A DNA stretch of 64,000 nt from Glandiceps talaboti (lineage: Eukaryota; Hemichordata; Enteropneusta; Spengelidae): positions 1,110,001 through 1,174,000 of the forward strand of contig NC_135555.1 in NCBI RefSeq assembly GCF_964340395.1. Reading direction: 5' to 3'. How positions within the stretch are numbered: position 1 is the stretch's first letter; every line of letters begins with the position of its first letter. Positions 1-10,100 of this stretch are shown one piece after another. The position numbers and the translations under genes were made by a program. A model generated the notes under the pieces. That model was given only the letters and a program-made list of their open reading frames with translations, searched no databases and was not told where the DNA came from.

Positions 1-306
1 TAAATTAGCTAGATTTCATCACAGGCAGTGGTCATGATTTCATCATATATTTTTGTAACCACTATATTAGCTAGATTTCATCATAGACAGTGGCTATGAT
101 TTCATCATATATTTTTATAACCACTAAATTAGCTAGATTTCATCACATACAGTGGCTATGATTTCATCATATATTTTTATAACCACTAAATTAGCTAGAT
201 TTCATCACAGACAGTGGTCATGATTTCATCATATATTTTTGTAACCACTAAATTAGCTAGATTTCATCACAGACAGTGGCTATGATTTCATCATATATTT
301 TTGTAA
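1..306 (+). repeat. 62-bp tandem repeat, about 5 copies
   Basis: The word TTAGCTAGATTTCATCA recurs at 5, 67, 129 and onward with an exact 62-bp period and few differences. The array runs off the left edge. No gene overlaps it; it lies in or upstream of the PTPN2 introns. Confidence 0.9.
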
Positions 307-1222
307 ATTTAGTTCCCTTTGCACTACTTACAAGATTGTCTAGATTAATGTCTTGTCTGTTATGGAATGAAAAATGTATAAGCTACAATGTGATAGTTTG
401 AAACATTGTACTTTCCACAGTAGGTTATTGTAATCTTATAAACTACCTGGTAATGTTGGTTTGTATGCAGGTTGTGTGGAATACTGTATATTTTGTGGAA
501 TTTGTTTTCCTGTATTTTCCTTCTTTTTCTAATTTCTGTCCTCTACAGAAAAATAATATTGTCATTTCACTTTGTAGTGTATTTCTGTGTACGGAAGTGT
601 TAGCAAAATGAGCTGATAGTGATACTTTATTTTCAGTGAAAATCAAATACATGTACAATTTACCTTATGAATGAAATTATCCACTCTTTGCTATTTTGAA
701 ATGTATAGGATCAGTTGTACTGTGATCAATTTACTATGTCCATATGACAAAACTATTTTTTTCTGTGAATTAAAATTTATTGGCAACGTGTATGCAAACA
801 TTCAAGTTTTACATGATATATTAAAGCAGTATACACTTGACAATGCTGACATGATATTATTGAAAATTTGGGAATCACTTCCAAAATGTTTGATTCTGTG
901 AATTGAAATATTCATTTGTAACTCCAATCTCATAGTCCATGAACGTTCACCCTTGCATTAAAATTCATATCTAAGTCACACAATAGAATACATTAATGAT
1001 TTATATGCCAATTTGCAATTATGTATTCCTTGCTTGCCTTTGTCTAGAGTGATTTCATACTGTAAATTATTATTATTATAATTACTAAATTAACACAAAA
1101 ACAATGGTTTCATTTTATAAGCAAAATATTCCTGGCTAACAGTAGAAGGGGGTTGTAAATATGTTAGAGGTGTCATTACTATTGATAATAAGGCTAAAAT
1201 ACCACTATTATCATGATGTTAG
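307..1222. other. Non-coding stretch, probably PTPN2 intron
   Basis: AT-rich sequence with only short chance frames. I looked for the missing PTPN2 catalytic exons here and saw none. Confidence 0.5.
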
Positions 1223-2911
1223 CCAAGAGACTTGTCTTGGTGTTACTATCTCAAGAAGCTCTCTACACCCAAAGACTTGTCTTGGTGTTACTATCTCAAG
1301 AATCTCTCTACACCAAGAAACTTGTCTTGGTGTTACTACCTCAAGAAGCTCTCTACACCAAGAAACTTGTCTTGGTGTTCACTATTTCAAGAAGATCTCT
1401 ATACCAAGACTAGTTTTGTCAAGGTGTTATTATCTCAAGAACCTCTCTACACCCAGAGACTTGTCCTGGTGTTACTATCTCAAGAAGCTGTCTACACCAA
1501 GAGACTTGTCTTGGTGTTACTATCTCAAGAAGCTCTCCACACTAAGAGACTTGTCCTGGTGTTACTATCTCAAGAAGCTGTCTACACCAAGAGACTTGTC
1601 TTGGTGTTACTATCTCAAGAAGCTCTCCACACTAAGAGACTTGTCCTGGTGTTACTATCTCAAGAAGCTGTCTACACCAAGAGACTTGTCTTGGTGTTAC
1701 TATCTCAAGAAGCTCTCCACACTAAGAGACTTGTCCTGGTGTTACTATCTCAAGAAGCTGTCTACACCAAGAGACTTGTCTTGGTGTTACTATCTCAAGA
1801 AGCTCTCCACACTAAGAGACTTGTCCTGGTGTTACTATCTCAAGAAGCTGTCTACACCAAGAGACTTGTCTTGGTGTTACTATCTCAAGAAGCTCTCCAC
1901 ACTAAGAGACTTGTCCTGGTGTTACTATCTCAAGAAGCTGTCTACACCAAGAGACTTGTCTTGGTGTTACTATCTCAAGAAGCTCTCCACACTAAGAGAC
2001 TTGTCCTGGTGTTACTATCTCAAGAAGCTGTCTACACTAAGAGACTTGTCCTGGTGTTACTATCTCAAGAAGCTGTCTACACCCAAAGACTTGTCTTGGT
2101 GTTACTATCTCAAGAAAACCTTTACACCAAGAGATTTGTCTTGGTGTTACAATCTCAAGAATCTCTCTACACCCAAAGACTTGTCTTGGTGTTACTATCT
2201 TAAGAAGCTCTCTACACCCAGAAACTTGTCTTGGTGTTCACTATTTCAAGAATCTCTCTACACCCAAAGACTTGTCTTGGTGTTACTATCTCAAGAATCT
2301 CTCTACACCCCGAGACTTGTCTTGGTGTTCACTATTTCAAGAATCTCTCTACACCCAAAGACTTGTCTTGGTGTTACTATCTCAAGAAAACCTTTACACC
2401 AAGAGATTTGTCTTGGTGTTACAATCTCAAGAATCTCTCTAAACCCAAAGACTTGTCTTGGTGTTACTATCTTAAGAAGCTCTCTACACCCAGAGACTTG
2501 TCTTGGTGTTCACTATTTCAAGAATCTCTCTACACCCAAAGACTTGTCTTGGTGTTACTATCTCAAGAAAACCTTTAGACCAAGAGATTTGTCTTGGTGT
2601 TACATAAGCTCTCTACACCCAGAGATTTGTCTTGGTGTTACTATCTCAAGAAGCTCTCTACACCAAGAGACTTGTCTTGGTGTTACTATCTCAAGAAGCT
2701 GTCTACACCAAGAGACTTGTCTTGGTGTTACTATCTCAAGAATCTCTCTACACCCAGAGACTTGTCTTGGTGTTACTATCTCAAGAATCTCTCTACACCA
2801 AGAGACTTGTCTTGGTGTTACTATCTCAAGAATCTCTCTACACCAAGAGACTTGTCTTGGTGTTACTATCTCAAGAAGCTGTCTACACCAAGAGACTTGT
2901 CTTGGTGTTAG
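1223..2911 (+). repeat. 45-bp minisatellite, about 37 copies
   Basis: The unit reads CTATCTCAAGAAGCTCTCTA, CACCAAGAGACTTGTCTTGG, TGTTA. From about 1479 to 2025, two variants (CTGTCTACACCAAGAG and CTCTCCACACTAAGAG) alternate as a 90-bp higher-order unit. Because 45 is divisible by three, all frames stay open for long distances, which creates a spurious 585-codon frame. Each unit holds a 9-bp dyad, ACACCAAGA / TCTTGGTGT, around a 6-nt loop. Confidence 0.97.
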
Positions 2912-3315
2912 TTACTAGAAATATACATATACAATCTATTATGACAGTGTAGGGATAGTTGTGAAATTAAAAACACATTGCTTAGTGACACTGTTTATGT
3001 GTCTAGAAAGAGTATGGAATTTAGTTTCAGAAATACCAGTATATATTTTAAAAAGTAAATTATTTGATACTGTTTTATAATCTAACCACCATAGATCATG
3101 TACTGTGGAAGATGTTACTAGAAATTTACAATCCATTGTGACACTGTGTGTATTGATATTTATAAAAGTAAAAACACATTGTTTAATGACAGTTTATGCC
3201 CCGGTCTACATCAGAGATGTATTCATAGATCATTGTTACTGTGTGTTGGACTAGCTACTACTAGATAGCTTTTCAAACCACTTGGTTGTATCATCTCCTA
3301 TTTTTGTAGCACTGA

Positions 3316-3625
3316 ATCTATATTTGTAATTTCTTCCACTCTAGACACACACACTTCGTATTTGAGTATTCCCTACTCTAGACAAGGCCATCCTACTGAC
3401 AGTGCTAGCTTGGGTCCAAATCTATGTTTGCAATATTATTTCTTCCACTCTAGACATACACACACTTCATATTTGAGTATTCCGTACTCTAGACAAGGCC
3501 ATCCTACTGACAGTGCTAGCTTGGGTCCAAATCTATATTTGCAATTTCTTCCACTCTAGACACACACAAACACACTTCATATTTGAGTATTCCCTACTCT
3601 ACATCAGTCCATCTTATTGACAGTA
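3316..3625 (+). repeat. About 108-bp tandem repeat, nearly 3 copies
   Basis: CTTCCACTCTAGACA recurs at 3333, 3442 and 3548, followed each time by a CA-rich run, TTGAGTATTCC and (in two copies) GACAGTGCTAGCTTGGGTCC. The spacings of 109 and 106 bp reflect small indels. Confidence 0.85.
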
Positions 3626-4165
3626 CTAGCTTCCTCTTAAGGTCCTATTTTTAGTAAGAATCTCCATAACTTGTCATAAGCTGATCCAATTTTGATGTAT
3701 ATTTGTAATATTAATGATGTTGAAAATGATTAGGTTGACATGAAATGCAGCTATTATTCTGTTCAGTGTGGAGACAGACTGAACATTATTACAATACATG
3801 TGTACCAGTGATAACTTGCACCAGTGCACACATCTGCTATTGGTAGTGTGGTACAATGTCAAAAACATTATTACGTATCTGTTGGTGAATGAGTATGAGA
3901 ATGTTGAATGTACATGAAATCTCTTGAAAAGACTTACATTTCACAAAATTTGCTGTTTTGGATAAACATGTTATAATAACCTCATAATAATGCACGAATG
4001 CCAGTATGGCAAACTCAGGGTATTTGCATTCTTTCCTAGAGTGTTTTCTGCCACACTTTACTCACAAAATATACATGTACTTATGTAAATACCCAGAGTA
4101 TTCCAGACTGACACTCACTTGCCATTAAATTCAGTCATAACATGCGATTATTTGTGTCAATTCAG

Positions 4166-7100
4166 ATAAAGTGTGCTCAATATTGGCCATTGGGTGATGA
4201 CAACACAGACGATGGTATTCTGACATTTGAAGAGGAACAGATTCGTGTAGCACTATTAGATGAAGATGTGAAGTCTTACTACACTGTCAGAACATTACAA
4301 ATAGAAGATATGCAAGTAAGTTACACTGTTAAAACGTTACAAATAGAAGCTACATGTATGCAAGTAAGCTACACTGCCCATGGGCAATATAAGCTTCATC
4401 TGAAAGCTGTCTGAAGTAATGGCCAAAGCTTTATGTGTATTTCCAGGCTACAAATAGCCACCATAGATCATATTCTACGTCAGATTTCCATCATAGATGA
4501 TTTACACTAAAGACAGTGTCTTTTCTTTACAGTCGGGTAACACTCGTGATGTTTTTCACTTCCACTATACTACATGGCCGGACTTTGGACTTCCTCAGTC
4601 TCCTTCTGCATTTCTGAATTTTTTGGCAGCCATCAGAACATCGGGATCATTGGATGGTGGAGATGTTGGTCCTCCTGTGATTCACTGTAGTGCTGGTATC
4701 GGTAGATCTGGCATGTTTTGTTTGGCTGATACGTGTCTGGTTCTGGTAAGTATATGTTGATCTACTATATTTTGTTTGGCGAATATGTGTCTGGTGTTTT
4801 ATTTACTTAAATTATTTATTTACCAAAGAGATTACAACAGGTGTACACCCTATAACAGTCATCTCATACAATTGACACAGACACAACATTAATACAGTGA
4901 CATGTACCAAATACATGACTTGAAAAAAGAAATTTTACAAATATTTACAATTGGTATATCCAAAACAAGTCAAAAAAAGAAATAAAATGTTGATAATTAT
5001 CTGTCATTATGCAAATTATGTACACCCACCAAACCTAATATGTGCACCCACCAAACCTAATATGTGCACCCACCAAACCTAATATGTACACCCACCAAAC
5101 CTAATATCTACACCCACCAAACCTAATATGTACACCCACCAAACCTAATATGTACACCCACCAAACCTAATATGTACACCCACCAAACCTAATATGTGCA
5201 CCCACCAAACCTAATATGTGCACCCACCAAACCTAATATGTACACCCACCAAACCTAATATGTACACCAACCAAATCTAATATGTACACCCACCAAACCT
5301 AATATGTGCACCCACCAAACCTAATATGTACACCCACCAAACCTAATATGTGCACCAACCAAATCTAATATGTACACCCACCAAACCTAATATGTGCACC
5401 CACCAAACCTACTATGTACACCCACCAAACCTACTATGTACACCCACCAAACCTAATATGTACACCCACCAAACCTAATATGTGCACCCACCAAACCTAA
5501 TATGTACACCCACCAAACCTAATATGTGCACCCACCAAACCTAATATGTACACCCACCAAACCTACTATGTACACCCACCAAACCTAATATGTACACCCA
5601 CCAAACCTAATATGTACACCCACCAAACCTAATATGTGCACCCACCAAACCTAATATGTACACCCACCAAATCTAATATGTACACCCACCAAACCTACTA
5701 TGTACACCCACCAAACCTACTATGTACACCCACCAAACCTAATATGTACACCCACCAAACCTACTATGTACACCCACCAAACCTAATATGTACACCCACC
5801 AAACCTACTATGTACACCCACCAAACCTAATATGTACACCCACCAAACCTAATATGTGCACCAACCAAATCTAATATGTACACCCACCAAACCTAATATG
5901 TACACCCACCAAACCTACTATGTACACCCACCAAACCTAATATGTACACCAACCAAATCTAATATGTACACCCACCAAACCTATGTTGACAAGATTGTTA
6001 TGTTGTTTGTTTACAGGTGGAAAGAAATCAAGATATGGATAGCATAGACATTAAATCTATCTTACTTGAAATGAGAAGATATAGAATGGGTCTTATTCAA
6101 ACTCCTGACCAACTCAGGTTTTCATTCCTTGCCATAATTGAGGGTGCTAAGACAATCCTAGAAAAGGGAAAGCTGGATCTGCCAACTGATACGGTATGTT
6201 TCAGTAAAGATTTCATGTTACTACAATATTAACTGATTAAACCTGTAGTTATAGTTAACCTAAACTTTAATCGTTAAGTTAGTACTTTGGTCACCAGTCC
6301 ATGAACAGAAGAAGATAGACAACTTACCTTCAGTGTCTCAAATCGGACTCAAGCCTTACACCTGACGATATCAGAACTGGTTATTGAGGGAGGGTATTGC
6401 TACTTTGAGGGTCATGTATCCATGTCTTTGGACTCAACATGAGTAATTAATTAACACCATTAACTTCTACACACTGTTGCATAATAAACAAGAATTCTGA
6501 TATTATGAACATTCAAATCAAATTGTTTAACAGGTACCAACACTTGATATTAATTTTATAGCATGACTTTTGATATCACTTTACAATACAATCTTTATTG
6601 TATAACAACATACCATAGCAAACGTGGTAAGCATACAAACATGAATAACTTGACTAAATAATTTATTTCTATTTGTCCTTTCTGCTTCAATCAAGACGTA
6701 GAGTTCAAAGAAATTACATAATTCATCCAAATTAAGTATTTTGTTTAACTTTAAATAAGAAATGATAGAACTGTTGATGTTTAAAATTGTATAATTGTTG
6801 TTCATAGGATGTTGGTGATGTTGATTTGAAATTGTCAGAAACACAAAGTGATTCACCGCCACCATTGCCTCCAAAGAAATCAAAGAGCCAAGAATTCTCA
6901 CCAGAAAAGAATAGCACCGAAGCCAGTAATAATCCAGACACAGTAACAACAAAGACAGTTGAGGATGAAATCGTTCTACCTAAAGATGAGGAAAATGAGA
7001 CTGACAGAAGGTAAGTCAAACTAAATGATATTCATTGTGTCAAGAGTTTATTTTGTCTCCCTTCCCAGACACTTCCACGTAGTACCTTGATACATAGGGG

Positions 7101-10100
7101 GATTAATACAGGCAACCACTTACTAGTTCCTTGTGCATGTATTCATTCACTGCCATTTTTCTGTGATATATAATCGTATGTGTTGTACTTCTAACACAAG
7201 AATTTAATTTAAAGGGGCTCAAACTCAGTTTATTCATTTTTGGGTTAGTATTTACTACATATTTAAAACGTACTCACAGTCTTTTACTTACTGAAGCACA
7301 CTTAACCACTACTTGTGATTGACTGAACTCAAACCTGGTATTAAGATATAACTCAGAAACGATCCAATGATGCAAATTTATCATACGTATCAAACAATGT
7401 CCAGGAAATCCCTAGTATGTAATCAACTGTTTTAGTAATGCCAAAAGACACTAGGGAACTTGCAATCGAGACTGAGCATGCTCAGACGCAAAGGACTATG
7501 GGATTATCTGTGGTGTATCGTAATACCTAATCTGGAGCTACCGATAAAATAAACCTTCCAAATTGTCAGGGTGACTATGAATTGATTATTTGTGGTTACA
7601 AACAATGGATCAATATTGTTTACAATACTAATTGATTACTATTTATTATCATATTTCCCATGATGCAACATTCAACATGGAGGGTTTGCAAGTTCCTTAT
7701 TGTAATGTAATAGAAGACATGCATTGACATTAACATTATACTGGAATGTGGTTTTATTTATTATTTAAATATTTTCACACAAGTGAAAAGCCGATAAACT
7801 CAGCTTGTAACACTTTAAAGATGAGACATTACAAGAAACGTCAACATGTTTTTTTCAGATTATATAGTTATTAGATATTGTAATATAGTAGCCAGTCTAT
7901 AAGATTCAGGAAGTGTGCATTGACGTAAGAATTATTATATAATATAGATACAGACTTGATTTTGAAGACATGTAGGAAGAACGACTTGTGAGAAAATAAA
8001 AAAATTAGATCAACAAGTAAGAGAATGGTATTGATGACATGAATCCAAAAATATGTGCTACAGGCTAAAAATAGAGAGTGTATTGATGTCATTGTGTAGG
8101 AGTAGATTTGTCTTTGTTTGTCTGTTCTGATGTAAACAGGCTATGATATATATTCTTGGTAAGCAAATGTGGTTAAAACAGTAGAATTCATTCCAAACTG
8201 AATCAGAAATAGAACATCATAGAATTTCTAAGTCCATACTTGGTGGATTTACATCAGAGTTAGGAGAGAAGTGAACATAGTGAAATGTTGACTAAAATGA
8301 TAACAACATGTAATATATTGGTCATCAAATATCATGAACTACTGAGTAGATTATTACAACATTAATCCTAAAAGCAGTTAAATATTCGTTACAATGTAAC
8401 ATTAACAGTTGTACTCAATTGTTATACTATGTAGCATTCTATCTGTAAACAGGGTTATGACATCCTGGCTCATGTGGTGTTTATGCTTTGATAAGTTTCT
8501 GACCCTAATTACATTGTAATTTGTATGTCTTTGTCTCATTCCTGCTTATACCATGAGCAATCAAATGCACTGGTGTTTTTTTCATGGGCTGTATTAAACT
8601 CATAATAGCATTGTGCCAGTAATCTCATGCTTGAGGTCAAAAGAAAACAAGAAGGTCGGCTTATTCTCTCATGTAAGAAATGTGTAGTAGCACATGGATA
8701 GACATGCCTAGGTTTGTAACATTTATATTTCAGATAACAAGTACTTCAGATCATTGATACAACAATTCTGCCATTGTATATTCATTTTGACTTCATTTTT
8801 TTTATTTCTTTTTTGTACCATCAGGAAAGATCAAGAAGTGAGGAAGAGGAAACGTATCGAAAGAAAACATAGCATGGAAGAAAAGTTGGCCAAAATGAGG
8901 AAAAAACAAAAACAGAGTGAATCATGGAAAAAGCAAAGGTCCCTATTACAGTATGTTGGTATAGGTGTAACTGTGGTTGTAGGACTAGTTTTTCTTTACA
9001 AGTACTATTTTTAAAAATTCTATTTTATAAACCTAAAATACTACAAGAATTACAAATTATATACAGTAATAAGTGTATTTGTAATCTCGAGATCTCGCCA
9101 TTTCTGATTTTTGTTGTTGTAGTGCTTTCTCATAACAATGAATAGGCCGTTCATATTTCCTCTGTTATTGACTTCAACAAAACTAAAAGTTTTCATCTAT
9201 AAACAAAAGTCACGCCCTCAAATGTCTACACACTAGTTTCTGTCTTTTCTTTTGTATGTTGTTAGTGATCCCTTGCAAAAATCTAAAAGTAAAACTTACA
9301 TTATGTGTCAAGTTCACTATTAAATTTTTCTACCATGTCTACCATAGCTCTGTTTGTCATGGGTTTGTTCTGCCTGTTACCATGACAATGTGTTGTGTGT
9401 TACCACTTCTTTGTTTTGTTTGTTACTATGGCTTTGTTTTGCCTGTTACTATGGCAATGTGTTGTGTGTTGCCATAGCATGTTTTGGCTGTCACCATAGC
9501 TTTAGTTGCCTGCATGTGTTGTGTTAAAATGTTTTACTCAGCATTTCTGACTTTTAGGGACACGCTTGAAAATTTTTATTTCACAACATAATAATAGATG
9601 TTACCTTGTTGGCTGTGCACAGATAAATATTACAGAAAGCTTTGTACATAGCAGGAATGAATCAAAAAACCATGTCAGGTGACAATGAGTGGCTACAATG
9701 CCATTGGCATCATTAGATTAACATAACAGAAAGATATGGTACACAGCAAGAATGGCATTACGTGTATAGCATGTCAGTTTACTGAACAAATTATACTGCA
9801 TTAATCACTATCTATTTCATAGAAGTATCTAAACTAGTTAGAGGCTTAGACCATTACTATGTGGTCTTAGAAACACTAGACAAAACAAAATCTGTGTTAT
9901 ATCACCTTTCATAGTATTTGCACAAAGTGTCTCATATTATGTTCTTCAGGAAATGAGTATGGAAATGCCTCTAGAACAGAGTTGGATCTCACTTGGCTTT
10001 TTCTAGGAATTCTTGCCATTTAAAGTTGATATTGTCATGATTGTCTGTATAAGTCTGAGTCATGGATAGACCACTTGTTTGCAGTTTCTATCAGTAAAAT

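Noticed and set aside
1161-2918. 585-codon open frame and its shadows, rich in CLGVTISRSSLHQ or DLSWCYYLKKLSTP repeats
   Set aside because: Produced by a 45-bp tandem repeat whose length is divisible by three; several frames are open at once, there is no splice or start context, and no known protein looks like it.
5019-5983. Possible CRISPR-like array
   Set aside because: Units are contiguous with no unique spacers, and the setting is an animal intron.
5636-6047. Frames with [12 protein letters not shown] repeats
   Set aside because: Translation of the 22-bp minisatellite in a PTPN2 intron.
6581-7019. 123- and 95-codon minus-strand frames
   Set aside because: Antisense of the PTPN2 proline-rich exon and its flanks; no splice support.
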